Part shown: one piece after another, positions 50,807-59,642 of the stretch | Layout of the letters: the number at the start of each line of letters is the position of its first letter | Position numbering within the stretch: the first letter of the stretch is position 1 | Assembly: GCA_947499095.1 (NCBI GenBank) | Contig: CANMMR010000002.1 | Coordinates: 1-64,000 of the forward strand | Length of the DNA: 64,000 bases | Origin: an uncultured Erythrobacter sp. | GTDB lineage: Bacteria > Pseudomonadota > Alphaproteobacteria > Sphingomonadales > Sphingomonadaceae | Direction of reading: 5' to 3' | Made by a program: the position numbers and the translations under genes | The notes under the pieces: generated by a model | Told to the model about the DNA's origin: nothing | The model's database searches: none | What the model saw: only the letters and a program-made list of their open reading frames with translations

Positions 50807-52111
50807 TCAGTGGACCGTAGGGGCGCTATCCTCGACCGCGGGGGCGTGGTCGCGCTTCAGCTTCTCGATCAACCGGCCAAGCGTCGCACGCTGGACGAGG
50901 ACGCTGAACAACACTGCGGCGAAAGTCGCGGCGAGGATCAGATCGCGCGTCTCGCCGGGCGGAAGAGATAGTGCGAGCGCGATGGAGATGCCGCCGCGCA
51001 AGCCGCCCCACCACAGCACGCGTCCTGCGCCCTTGTCTTGCAATCGCGCGGCGGGAATGGCCTTGGTCGAGACGAGGATACCGATCGCCCGCGCTGCCAG
51101 CGTGATCGGAATTGCGACTAGCGCCAGCGCCGCCTCGTCGAAGCCGACGGTCAGCACGATCATTTCCAACCCGATCAGCAGGAACAGGACCGAATTGAGC
51201 AGCTCGTCCACCAGCTCCCAGAACTTCACGACATAGTCGCGGGTCACGTCGCTCATCGCGTAGGTAACTCCCTGGTTGCCGATCAGCAGGCCGGCCACCG
51301 CCATCGCCAGCGGGCCGGAGATGTGGAGATAGGAGCACAGCGCATAGCCGCCCATTACCACTGCCAGCGTGATCAGCACCTCGAGCGTATATTCGTCCAT
51401 GCTGGCGAGCGCGCGATAGCCGATCCAGCCGAACAGCAGCCCCACCGCGATGCCGCCGCCCGCCTCGATCGCGAACAGCCGTGCACCTTCGGACAGCGAG
51501 AAATCGGTGCCGCTCACCGCCGCGCCCAGCAGGATGATGAAAACCACGATGCCGACGCCATCGTTGAACAGGCTCTCGCCTGCGACCGCGCTCTGGAGCG
51601 AAGCGGGGACGTTTTCTTCCTTCAGCACGCCCAGCACCGACACGGGATCGGTCGGGGCAATCAGCGCGCCGAAAACGAAATACCAGATTGGCGCAATCGG
51701 TAGGGCGAGCAGCATTCCGACGCCCCACATGGACAGACCGACCAGCACGGTCGAAATCAGCACGCCCACGGTGGACAGCAGCAGGACCGGCAGCCAGGCG
51801 ACTTTCAAGCGGTCGAGATCGACATGCAAGGCGCCTGCGAACAGCAGGAAGCTCAGCATCCCCTGCAACAGCGTCTCGGTGAAATTCAGCTGTCTGAGAG
51901 TCTCGGTCACCCAGTCGTCCAGCGTGATGCCGGGCACCACCGCATCGACCGCCGTCAGCACGATCGCCGCCAGCGCACCCATGACGGTCAGGCCAATGAC
52001 ATGGGGCAGCTTGATGAAATGATGGTTGAGCCAACCCAGCAGGGCCGAGGCGACCACCAGGATCGCGGCGAGTTCGAAAGCGGATAGCGCGCTGCTGGCT
52101 GTCTCGTGCAT
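50807..52111 (-). CDS. CPA1-type sodium/proton antiporter
   Basis: 434 residues with about twelve membrane helices. The family is identified by [20 protein letters not shown], in which the APTDP motif carries the ion-binding Asp, and by [14 protein letters not shown], whose ND pair is also required. The C-terminal tail is short, basic then acidic ([19 protein letters not shown]). It exchanges Na+ or K+ for H+ at the inner membrane. It lies 110 bp upstream of purC on the same strand. No regulator is adjacent. Confidence 0.9.
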   Translation of the reverse strand: MHETASSALSAFELAAILVVASALLGWLNHHFIKLPHVIGLTVMGALAAIVLTAVDAVVPGITLDDWVTETLRQLNFTETLLQGMLSFLLFAGALHVDLDRLKVAWLPVLLLSTVGVLISTVLVGLSMWGVGMLLALPIAPIWYFVFGALIAPTDPVSVLGVLKEENVPASLQSAVAGESLFNDGVGIVVFIILLGAAVSGTDFSLSEGARLFAIEAGGGIAVGLLFGWIGYRALASMDEYTLEVLITLAVVMGGYALCSYLHISGPLAMAVAGLLIGNQGVTYAMSDVTRDYVVKFWELVDELLNSVLFLLIGLEMIVLTVGFDEAALALVAIPITLAARAIGILVSTKAIPAARLQDKGAGRVLWWGGLRGGISIALALSLPPGETRDLILAATFAAVLFSVLVQRATLGRLIEKLKRDHAPAVEDSAPTVH

Positions 52112-52149
52112 CCCGAAGGGGTTAGCGCGCCATTACGCCAGCACAACCC

Positions 52150-52752
52150 TCAGCCGCAAAGTTTCGCCGCAGTGTTCGCAACGCGTTTTCCGAGATAGCG
52201 CGCGCCATCGAGTTCGACCTTGCTCGGCTGGCGCGATCCGTCGCCATCGGCGATCGTGGTGGCACCATAGGGCGCGCCGCCCTTGACCTCGTCGACGCCG
52301 ACCAGCCCTTCGAACCCGTAGTCGAGACCGACCACCGTCATGCCCATGTGGAGCAGATTGTTGAGGATCGACCATAGCGTCGTCTCCTGCCCGCCATGCT
52401 GGCTTGCTGTTGAGGTGAAAGCGGCGCCGACCTTCCCGATCAGCGCGCCCTTTTGCCAAAGCCCGCCGGTCTGGTCCCAGAAAGCTGCCATCTGACTGGA
52501 CATCCGGCCATAGCGGGTCGGGCTGCCGACGATGATGCCGTCGTATTCCGCCAGTTCGTCCGGCCCGCCGATGCAGCTGTGGTCTTCCATCTGCTGGAAA
52601 CCGGCGCTTTCCACCACTTCCTGCGGAGCGGTTTCGGGCACGTGACGCACCTCCGCCTCGGCGCCCGCCTCGCGCACGCCTTCGGCAATTGCGTCTGCCA
52701 TCTTGGCAGTGTGGCCGTAGGACGAATAATAGAGCACGAGGATACGGGTCAT
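52150..52752 (-). CDS. wrbA: NAD(P)H:quinone oxidoreductase, WrbA type
   Basis: 200 residues. This is a flavodoxin-like quinone reductase. The FMN phosphate loop is [18 protein letters not shown] (residues 4-21). Other family blocks are [40 protein letters not shown] and [20 protein letters not shown]. These proteins reduce quinones by two electrons and protect against oxidative stress. The length is normal. It diverges from the HprK-like kinase gene. Confidence 0.93.
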   Translation of the reverse strand: MTRILVLYYSSYGHTAKMADAIAEGVREAGAEAEVRHVPETAPQEVVESAGFQQMEDHSCIGGPDELAEYDGIIVGSPTRYGRMSSQMAAFWDQTGGLWQKGALIGKVGAAFTSTASQHGGQETTLWSILNNLLHMGMTVVGLDYGFEGLVGVDEVKGGAPYGATTIADGDGSRQPSKVELDGARYLGKRVANTAAKLCG

Positions 52753-52813
52753 GGGGGGATTCCTTTTTGTTCGGTTCGATGGTCAAAGCGTGTGGGCCAG
52801 GCGGGAGTTCCGC

Positions 52814-53734
52814 ATGATGGGAAGTCCTGTCCTGCCGTGGCGCTATCGCCATTCCGGCCTGCTCGTCGGCTCGCAGATCGAGCTCGAGGCGTGGGAAGCC
52901 TTTCGGATTGATGGCGGGGGCGAGCCGGACGTCGCCATCTCCCTGTCCGACGATCCTTGCCCCGACTGCCCGAGCGACGGTCGCACCGGCATCGGCGAAC
53001 ACGGCGTGCGGTTCGCCGTGGACGGGGTCGGCGGATGGCAGGTTCAGGAGGGACGGTACATCCTGCTGCATCCCTCGCTGAGCGCCGATCCGCGCGAATT
53101 GCAGCTGTTCACGCTCGGCAGCGCGTGGGGCCTGCTCGGTTACCAGCGCGGGCAAGCGATGTGGCATGGCAGCGCGGTCGAATCGGGCGGCCGCTGCGTG
53201 CTTTTCTGCGGCGAGGCGGGAGAGGGTAAGAGCACCATGGCATCGGCGATGATCGCCAGCGGAGCGACGCTGGTAGCGGACGATCTCAGCCGCGCTGCAC
53301 CGGGCGAGAATGCCGCGCATCTTTTTCCATCGAGCAGCCGGTTGAAGCTATGGAGCCAAGCGATCGATCATCTCGGCTGGCAGGACCGGATCATCGTGCG
53401 GGACTGGGTGCGCGACGACAAGTTCCATTGCCGGGTCCTGGCGCACCATGCGGGCGGGGGCGCCATGCCGCTCGACGCGATCGTGGTGCTCCAAAGTGGA
53501 AGCGAACTCGCGCTGGATCGGCTGACCGGCGGCGCGGCGCTGGCGGCGGTACTCGCCGGGACGATCTACCGGCCCGAAGCGCTCGAGGAGATGGGGTTAT
53601 GGGCCCAGCAGGGGGCCATCGCGGCGCGGATCGCGGCGCAGGTCCCGGTCTATCGCCTGACCCGTCCGCGCGATCTGCCAGCGCTGAGCAACAGCGTCGA
53701 CGCAGTCACTGAAATGCTGGGATCGCTCGGGTAG
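52814..53734 (+). CDS. HPr kinase-related (HprK-like) ATP-binding protein
   Basis: 306 residues from ATG 52814 (GGGAG upstream; a second ATG follows directly). The centre holds Walker A FCGEAGEGKSTMASAM (about 133-148), followed by GATLVADDLSRAA, which parallels the GHRLVADD region of HprK. The N-terminal 120 residues match no known domain and contain CPDCP. Such HprK-like proteins in alphaproteobacteria are often found with lasso-peptide or other RiPP genes, where some phosphorylate the precursor, or with PTS genes. Neither is adjacent here. The function is unknown. It is followed by tRNA-Phe on the other strand. Confidence 0.7.
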   Translation: MMGSPVLPWRYRHSGLLVGSQIELEAWEAFRIDGGGEPDVAISLSDDPCPDCPSDGRTGIGEHGVRFAVDGVGGWQVQEGRYILLHPSLSADPRELQLFTLGSAWGLLGYQRGQAMWHGSAVESGGRCVLFCGEAGEGKSTMASAMIASGATLVADDLSRAAPGENAAHLFPSSSRLKLWSQAIDHLGWQDRIIVRDWVRDDKFHCRVLAHHAGGGAMPLDAIVVLQSGSELALDRLTGGAALAAVLAGTIYRPEALEEMGLWAQQGAIAARIAAQVPVYRLTRPRDLPALSNSVDAVTEMLGSLG

Positions 53735-53739
53735 CGAAG

Positions 53740-53814
53740 TGGTGCCCAGGGGCGGAGTCGAACCACCGACACGACGATTTTCAATCGTCTGCTCTACCAC
53801 TGAGCTACCCGGGC
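53740..53814 (-). tRNA. tRNA-Phe (GAA)
   Basis: 75 nt with encoded CCA. The acceptor stem GCCCGGG pairs with CCTGGGC (one G-U). The D arm is GCTCAGTGGTAGAGC. The anticodon stem-loop GACGATTGAAAATCGTC has GAA at the centre. The T arm is GGTGG-TTCGACT-CCGCC. Discriminator A is followed by CCA (53740-53742). It reads canonical for phenylalanine. It lies between the HprK-like gene and yacG. Confidence 0.96.
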
Positions 53815-53904
53815 ACACTGCTTCGGCAAGTGGGGCGAACAAGGCCCCGCGAGCGATGAGAGCGCGCCTATGGCGAAGCTGGCGCGCCTTGGCAAGGGGG
53901 CATT

Positions 53905-54093
53905 TCAGTCTTCCTGCGCGCCCGTCACCTCTGCAGCGATTTCTTCGGGCTGGGCGGGGCGACCGGCTACACTATAACCGTCGCCGAACCATTTCGACAG
54001 GTCGCGGTCGCGGCAGCGGCTGGAGCAGAAAGGGCTGAATTCCTCGCTGCGCGCTTTCTTGCAGATCGGGCAGGGTTTGGCAGGCTTAGTCAT
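53905..54093 (-). CDS. yacG: DNA gyrase inhibitor YacG (zinc-binding)
   Basis: 62 residues from ATG 54093. Four Cys form a zinc site: PCPICKKAR and FCSSRCRDRDL. DLSKWFGDGYSVAG is the family C-terminal signature. E. coli YacG binds and inhibits GyrB. The gene overlaps the RNase E/G-like gene by 8 nt. The longer frame to 54129 adds an Arg-rich stretch and is not used. Confidence 0.92.
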   Translation of the reverse strand: MTKPAKPCPICKKARSEEFSPFCSSRCRDRDLSKWFGDGYSVAGRPAQPEEIAAEVTGAQED

Positions 54094-55048
54094 GCGGCAC
54101 GATCTGGGCCTGCGCCGCCTCGATCGCAAGGCCGGGATCGGTTTCGACGCGCGTCGGGCGACCGGTGCGGCGTTCGAGCTCCGCGATCCATTCCGGCTTG
54201 AGCTTGGCTTTCAGCGCGGGATGGACCGTCAGCAGGGTCTTACCCGGCCCCTCGACCATCTCGGCCCGGCGCAGCGCCGTGCGCGCGGCCATGCCGATGC
54301 GCGAAGTGGCAAAGCGGTGTAGCAGCGAGGGGCCTTCGAGCCGCGCGACGATCTGGACGAAGCCGAAGCCGTTCATGGCGGTGCGCTCGTGGGGCCAGTC
54401 CGCGAGCGCGTGTTCCAATGCTGCGTCCACCACTTTGCGGTCCGCCCTGGCTTCGAGGGTGGGGAAGTCGATCCCGATAGACCCGCCGAGGTCCAACAGC
54501 GGTAGCCAACGCGCGATCTCGGGCACGGCGGCAAGCGCAAGCTCGCGTGGGGACAGGTCTCCGTCGATGTCGATCAGGATCATCGCCGGCGTTACGGCAA
54601 AGAGCAGCGAACCGCCCGAGAATTCGACTTCGCCGGAAGACGCGGCGTGCCAGATGTCCTCCCACGTGCTGTCGGGGAAACTGCGGACGGGTTTTGCGTC
54701 ATCTATCGGACTGTCCGCCGAGGCGGATGTCGCCGCCGTCAGGCGAGCAGCCGCCAGCTTGAAGCGACCGCGTTCTGTCATGGCGGTGCGCGTGATTGTA
54801 AGAGGGATGGTCGCGCCCTCGCTCGCATTACGCGGCAAGCGATCGACAAGCACCTCTCGGCCCGACGGATGTAATGCTACTCCGCGCGATCCAGACTTGC
54901 GAAGAAGCTTCCCATCGAAGGTCTCGCCGGGGGTCAGTTCGCCCGGCCAGAGCAATTTCGCTGCGACGGGTTTGTCGCCATCCATCGACAATGCGCGCGT
55001 CTCCCCGATGCCATGCTCGACGAGCCACTCCGGCCCGGTCTCAGGCAA
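54086..55048 (-). CDS. RNase E/G-family ribonuclease (short form)
   Basis: 320 residues. The catalytic part of the RNase E/G family is visible: ILIDIDGDLSPRELAL (first metal-binding Asp region, about 155-170), LLDLGGSIGIDFPTLEARAD (second, about 186-205) and FGFVQIVARLEGPSLL. The Zn-link Cys pair (CPxCxG) and the long C-terminal scaffold of RNase E are missing, so this is a short RNase G-like form. It probably matures or decays RNA. It is in the infA-maf-rng-yacG cluster (coupled overlaps), a known grouping in sphingomonads. Confidence 0.8.
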   Translation of the reverse strand: MPETGPEWLVEHGIGETRALSMDGDKPVAAKLLWPGELTPGETFDGKLLRKSGSRGVALHPSGREVLVDRLPRNASEGATIPLTITRTAMTERGRFKLAAARLTAATSASADSPIDDAKPVRSFPDSTWEDIWHAASSGEVEFSGGSLLFAVTPAMILIDIDGDLSPRELALAAVPEIARWLPLLDLGGSIGIDFPTLEARADRKVVDAALEHALADWPHERTAMNGFGFVQIVARLEGPSLLHRFATSRIGMAARTALRRAEMVEGPGKTLLTVHPALKAKLKPEWIAELERRTGRPTRVETDPGLAIEAAQAQIVPHD

Positions 55049-55616
55049 TGTCGAACCCCGCCGCTTTCAGCAATGCACGTGTTTCGTAGAGAGGCAGCCC
55101 GACCACGCCAGAATGGCTTCCCTGGATGCGGCTGATCAGGCCCTCCGCGATGCCTTGAATTGCGTAGCCTCCCGCCTTGCCGTCCCATTCGCCGCTGGCG
55201 AGGTAGGCGTCGATCTCTTCTGCAGAGAGGCGCTTGAACAGCACCACCGTCTCGCTCGATCGCTCGCGCATGGTGCCGTCGGAAGCGCGCAGGGCGATGG
55301 CTGAGAGGACGCGGTGGCGCCGGCCGGAAAGCAATTCGAGACATCGGCGCGCAGTCGCCTCGTCTTCGGCCTTGGGCAGGATGCGGCGGCCGGCAGCGAC
55401 GACCGTGTCGCCCGCCAGCACGAAGCCCTCGTCGGATGCGGCAGCCTCGGCCTTCTCGCGCGCCATGCGCCTGGCATAGTCGCGCGGCAGTTCGGCCTTA
55501 TGCGGCGTCTCGTCGATATCGGCAGGAGCGACGGCATCCGGCGTCACGCCGAGGCGCGCGATCAGTTCGCGCCTGCGGGGACTTGCCGATGCGAGGATGA
55601 GCCGTGGCGAGCTCAT
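55041..55616 (-). CDS. maf: Maf-family nucleoside triphosphate pyrophosphatase
   Basis: 191 residues. Signatures: LILASASPRRRELIARLG (residues 6-23), VLAGDTVVAAGRRILPKA (about 67-84), EWDGKAGGYAIQG and SHSGVVGLPLYET. Maf proteins hydrolyse noncanonical or modified nucleotides such as dTTP/UTP or methylated ones; the GDTVV and SASPRR blocks are their active site. It overlaps the RNase E/G-like gene by 8 nt and lies 6 bp after infA, so it is co-transcribed with both. Confidence 0.93.
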   Translation of the reverse strand: MSSPRLILASASPRRRELIARLGVTPDAVAPADIDETPHKAELPRDYARRMAREKAEAAASDEGFVLAGDTVVAAGRRILPKAEDEATARRCLELLSGRRHRVLSAIALRASDGTMRERSSETVVLFKRLSAEEIDAYLASGEWDGKAGGYAIQGIAEGLISRIQGSHSGVVGLPLYETRALLKAAGFDIA

Positions 55617-55622
55617 GCAGGT

Positions 55623-55880
55623 TTACTGCGGACCGGGGCCCTGGCCCGGGCCACCACGGCCGGGCATGAAGCGATAGGTGATGCGCGCCTTCGTTAGGTC
55701 ATAGGGCGTCAGTTCGCACAGCACTTCGTCACCCACCAGCACGCGGATGCGGTTCTTGCGCATCTTGCCGGCAGTGTGCCCAAGCACCTCATGGCCGTTT
55801 TCGAGCTCTACCCGGAACATCGCGTTCGGCAGCAGCTCGACTACCTTGCCGCGCATTTCGAGGAGTTCTTCTTTGGCCAT
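55623..55880 (-). CDS. infA: translation initiation factor IF-1 with glycine/proline tail
   Basis: 85 residues from ATG 55880 ([18 protein letters not shown]). The OB-fold core has [34 protein letters not shown] and [16 protein letters not shown]. coli IF-1 has 72 residues; here the core is followed by [14 protein letters not shown], a Gly/Pro extension seen in some sphingomonads. IF-1 binds the ribosomal A site. It heads the infA-maf-rng-yacG operon. The upstream region is shared with a divergent TonB receptor gene. Confidence 0.96.
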   Translation of the reverse strand: MAKEELLEMRGKVVELLPNAMFRVELENGHEVLGHTAGKMRKNRIRVLVGDEVLCELTPYDLTKARITYRFMPGRGGPGQGPGPQ

Positions 55881-56113
55881 GCAGTCTGTCTGTCCGTATC
55901 TGAGTGAAGTTTCGTGGTCGCGCCCTGTAGCGGCAAGCCTGCGAAAAGGGAAGCCTCGGCGCTCGTCGCCGCGCCACGGGTCGCTGTCCGACCAAGGTGG
56001 GATGCATTTCGACCGGTTACAATCCGATACGTCATCACCTGTTGTAACGGTGACAAGTTTCCTACACTGACGGAGGCGAGGGGCGGTTACATCAAAATAC
56101 GAAAGCTGATCCC

Positions 56114-58846
56114 TTGAAGCATTGTCTTGCAATTACCGTCTCGATCGCCGCGCTTGTTTCGGCGAGTACTGGCCTCGCGCAAGAAGCGGCGGAGATAGCG
56201 CAGGAGCCCGCTACCGACGCGCAGGAGGCCGAGGAGCCGGAGTACGACGGCGACACGATCGTCGTCACCAGCACGCGCATTCGCGGCCAGCTGATCGTGG
56301 ATCAGCCGCCTATCGCCGAATATGACGAGGAAGACATCGCGGCTTTCGGCGGCGGTTCGATCGCCGACATCATCGAGGCCATCCAGCCTGCCACCAGTAG
56401 CGGGGCACGTGGCAGCCGCGGGGGCGGGCGTCCGGTTTTCCTGATCAACGGGATTCGGGTGTCGAGCTGGCGCGAATTCCGCTCCTATCCGCCCGAGTCC
56501 GTTGCCAAGATCGAGGTGTTTCCGGAAGAAGTGGCCCAGCGCTTCGGCTACTCCCCCGACCAGCGGGTGGTGAACATCATCCTGAAGCCGAATTTCCAGA
56601 GCGTCACCGCTGAGGTCGAATACGAGCAGCCTTCGCGCGGCGGCTATTCCTATAACGAGCAGGAACTCACCTATCTGCGCATTGGCGAGAAAGCTCGCGT
56701 CAACTTCAATGCCGAAGTCGAGGACCGCAGCCTGCTCACCGAGGCGGAGCGCGGCCTCGCCATCGGAGGGCGCGAAGACGAAGCCCCTTTCCGTTCGCTG
56801 GTGTCCGACACCTGGAACGGTGAGCTGACGGCGAACTACGCGCGCGCCTTCATGGAGAGCGGCGATTCCGTCAGCTTGAACGCCACCCTCAACCGCGACC
56901 AGAGCCGTAGCCTGTCGGGGCTGGCGAACGACGGTCTGACACCGCTCGAACGGCGTAGCGAAACCGATACGATCTCGCTGGGCGGGACCTTCAACTCCGC
57001 GCTCGGGGACTGGAAGGCCAATTTTACGTCCGACGCCGTGTTTACGGATGGCGAAACGCAGATCGACCGCTTCGATGCGTCCGGTTTCGATGTCGCCGAC
57101 AGCAAAACCTACAGCATCACCAACAATGCCACCCTGACCGGCTATCCCGTCACGCTCCCGGCCGGCGACGTGGCCGTGACGCTGGATGCGGGGCTCGACT
57201 GGAAGCGGATCGAGAGCGCCGATACCCGCTCCGACACTGATCTGTCGCTCACCCGCAGGCGGGTCAACGGCGGCGTCAATCTCGCCGTACCCATCGCCGA
57301 ACGCGACGGAGCGCTGGGCGCGATCGGCGATCTCAGCCTGAACCTGTCCGCGGGGATCGACGAACTGTCCGACTTCGGCGTGCTGACCGACTGGACGGCT
57401 GGCGCAACCTGGCGGCCGTTCGAGAACCTGTCGCTTGGCGCGACCTATTTCCGCCGCGAAGTCGCGCCGAGCCTGACCGATCTCGGCAGCCCGCGGATCG
57501 ACGAGTTCAACGTGCCCGTGTTCGACTATGCCAGCGGGGCGACCGAGCTGGTCACCCTTTTCACCGGCGGCAATCCGAACCTTGTTGCGGAGACGCAGTC
57601 GGACTGGAAGTTTTCCGGCAATTGGCGCCTGCCGTTCTGGGAAGATGCGCGGCTGAATGTCGAATACGGGATCAATCGCTCGAACGATGTCACTTCGACG
57701 CCCGGATTCAGCGCGGCATTCGAGGAGGCCTTTCCCGACCGCGTGACGCGCGACAGCGGCGGCGACCTGCTGGCGATCGATCGCCGGCCGATTACCTTGT
57801 TCGAAACGCGCAGCCGTATTCTGTCGATCGGGTTCAATGCGCGCGGGCAGATCGGCAAGGCGCCCGAGCGGGGTGAGCCTTCCGGGCGCGGATCAGGGCG
57901 TGACGCGCAGCAGGGCGGGGCAGGCGCGCGTGGCGGCTTCGATCCTGCGCGCATGGAAGCCATGCGCAAGGCCTTCTGCGAAGGACCGCAAGGCGAAATG
58001 CCGGACTTGTCGCAGATCCCCGAACAGTTCCGAGCACGTTTGCTGGACGACAGTGGCAATCCGGATCCCGAAAAGATTGCCGCTGCGCGTGAGCGTTTCT
58101 GCGGAGAGGGCGCCGAGCAGCGCGGTGAACGGTTCGCCGCCATGCGCACGGCCATTTGCACCGATCCGCCCCAGCTTGATGGCTTGCCGGAGACGATGCT
58201 GGCCCGCCTAAGGAACGAGGATGGAGAAATCGACCCCGAGCGGCTCAAGGCACTGCGCGAGCGTATGTGTTCTGCCGAAGGTGCACAGGCGGAAGGTCAA
58301 GACCGCGGGCGTGGCGGACGGCGCGGGGGGATGAACCCTTTCAGCCGCGGCGGCGACGATGAGGACAAGCGGCCGCGCTATTTCTTCAGTGTCAATTTCG
58401 ATCGCGCGCTGGAAAACGAGATCTTGCTGGCAGACGGCGGGCCGCTGTTCGACCAGCTCGCCGGCGATGTGCTGGGCGGCGGCGCAATCGCCGCGAATTC
58501 CGCGCGGTTTGAGGGCGGCCTGTTCTGGCAGGGCTACGGCTTGCGGTTGTCGGGTCAATATACCGGAAAGGGACGGCTCAACGGCAGCGGTCTCCCCGGA
58601 TCGAGCGACCTGTTCTTCGACGATCTCGCCACGCTCGACCTGCGCATTTTTGCCGACCTCGGCGAGGTGTTCGACAAGGAAGAGGGCTGGCTCAATGGCC
58701 TGCGGGTCTCGCTGAAAGCCGACAACATCTTCGATGCGCGCCGCCGCGTGGTGGACGAGGACGGGGTGGTGCCAGATGCCTACGACCCGCTACGCATCGA
58801 TCCCACGGGGCGCTATCTCGGCATCGACGTCCGGAAGGCGTTCTAG
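56114..58846 (+). CDS. TonB-dependent receptor with a Cys-repeat insert in the barrel
   Basis: 910 residues from TTG 56114, the only start that gives a signal peptide ([20 protein letters not shown]). TonB-like box and plug: [32 protein letters not shown]. Residues of the barrel are seen before and after an insert. The insert spans about 580-752 (57,850-58,370). It is Gly/Arg-rich at both ends and contains helical repeats with DPxR/K..A.R..xC (Cys622, 663, 682 and 719). The barrel resumes at [14 protein letters not shown] and ends GIDVRKAF. Extra domains of this size inside a TonB barrel are unusual. It converges with the hydrolase gene. Confidence 0.85.
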   Translation: MKHCLAITVSIAALVSASTGLAQEAAEIAQEPATDAQEAEEPEYDGDTIVVTSTRIRGQLIVDQPPIAEYDEEDIAAFGGGSIADIIEAIQPATSSGARGSRGGGRPVFLINGIRVSSWREFRSYPPESVAKIEVFPEEVAQRFGYSPDQRVVNIILKPNFQSVTAEVEYEQPSRGGYSYNEQELTYLRIGEKARVNFNAEVEDRSLLTEAERGLAIGGREDEAPFRSLVSDTWNGELTANYARAFMESGDSVSLNATLNRDQSRSLSGLANDGLTPLERRSETDTISLGGTFNSALGDWKANFTSDAVFTDGETQIDRFDASGFDVADSKTYSITNNATLTGYPVTLPAGDVAVTLDAGLDWKRIESADTRSDTDLSLTRRRVNGGVNLAVPIAERDGALGAIGDLSLNLSAGIDELSDFGVLTDWTAGATWRPFENLSLGATYFRREVAPSLTDLGSPRIDEFNVPVFDYASGATELVTLFTGGNPNLVAETQSDWKFSGNWRLPFWEDARLNVEYGINRSNDVTSTPGFSAAFEEAFPDRVTRDSGGDLLAIDRRPITLFETRSRILSIGFNARGQIGKAPERGEPSGRGSGRDAQQGGAGARGGFDPARMEAMRKAFCEGPQGEMPDLSQIPEQFRARLLDDSGNPDPEKIAAARERFCGEGAEQRGERFAAMRTAICTDPPQLDGLPETMLARLRNEDGEIDPERLKALRERMCSAEGAQAEGQDRGRGGRRGGMNPFSRGGDDEDKRPRYFFSVNFDRALENEILLADGGPLFDQLAGDVLGGGAIAANSARFEGGLFWQGYGLRLSGQYTGKGRLNGSGLPGSSDLFFDDLATLDLRIFADLGEVFDKEEGWLNGLRVSLKADNIFDARRRVVDEDGVVPDAYDPLRIDPTGRYLGIDVRKAF

Positions 58847-58850
58847 CGCG

Positions 58851-59642
58851 TCAGTGCAACCGCGAGCGCGGGAAGGCGATGTTGGCGAAGCCGCTCGGGC
58901 TGAACTTGTGCCACTTGCCTTCCGGCTGGGCGAGGCGGTCGGCGATGGCATAGACCACCGCCGGATTGACGCCGAGGCCGATATGGCTGGCGATCACCTC
59001 GATATTCTCGCAGCACTCGTGATCGGCCGCCTGGACCGATCCGCGCCAGTGGACCACGCCGTCGCCCTTGGTCAGGATCGAGGTGGTGGGCACCGGCGGC
59101 GCCTTGGCGAGATCGCGGAAATTGCCGGTCTGCATCGGTTCGGGTTCGCGTCCGTTGAGGAGTTCGAACAGCCGCCGCGCATTGGTGTGATTGCGATCGT
59201 CGCTGATCGGGCTGCCAAGGCTGATGACCATGCGGACCTTTTCGGGCGCCAGCTTGGCCAGCTCGCGGGCGAAGACCCCGCCGAGGCTCCAGCCGACGAT
59301 GGAAATCTTGTCGCCGGTGCGGTCGTGGATTTCGTCGACGCAGGCCATCATCGCTTCGATCCGGGCATTGTCGACCCGCAGATTGCGTCCGAGGTTCCAG
59401 CCGACCGCATCGTAGCCGAGCCGTTCCAGCATTGCCCGCAGGGGCCGCGTCGAGGCGTCCGATGCCATGAAGCCGGGCAGCACGAGCACACCGTGCCCGT
59501 CGCCTTTCGGCAGCCGCTTGAGCAGCGGGCGCAGCGCCAGGAAGCTGGCGAATTCGCCCATGGCGCGGGTCGGCTCGGTCAATGCGAGCAGCGTGTGCGG
59601 CGGGCGCGCTTCGGTTATCGTTTCGGCGGTGGCGTTAGTCAT
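58851..59642 (-). CDS. alpha/beta hydrolase (lipase-like) next to WS/DGAT
   Basis: 263 residues. GVLVLPGFMASDASTRPLRA gives the oxyanion strand. ISIVGWSLGGVFARELAKL has the nucleophile Ser in GWSLGG. Acidic and His residues in the second half (TKGDGVVHW, ASHIGLGVNPAVV) complete a triad. It starts in an overlap with the stop of the wax ester synthase gene (ATGA), so the two are co-expressed. The pairing suggests lipid storage turnover, but substrate is not shown. No signal peptide. Confidence 0.83.
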   Translation of the reverse strand: MTNATAETITEARPPHTLLALTEPTRAMGEFASFLALRPLLKRLPKGDGHGVLVLPGFMASDASTRPLRAMLERLGYDAVGWNLGRNLRVDNARIEAMMACVDEIHDRTGDKISIVGWSLGGVFARELAKLAPEKVRMVISLGSPISDDRNHTNARRLFELLNGREPEPMQTGNFRDLAKAPPVPTTSILTKGDGVVHWRGSVQAADHECCENIEVIASHIGLGVNPAVVYAIADRLAQPEGKWHKFSPSGFANIAFPRSRLH

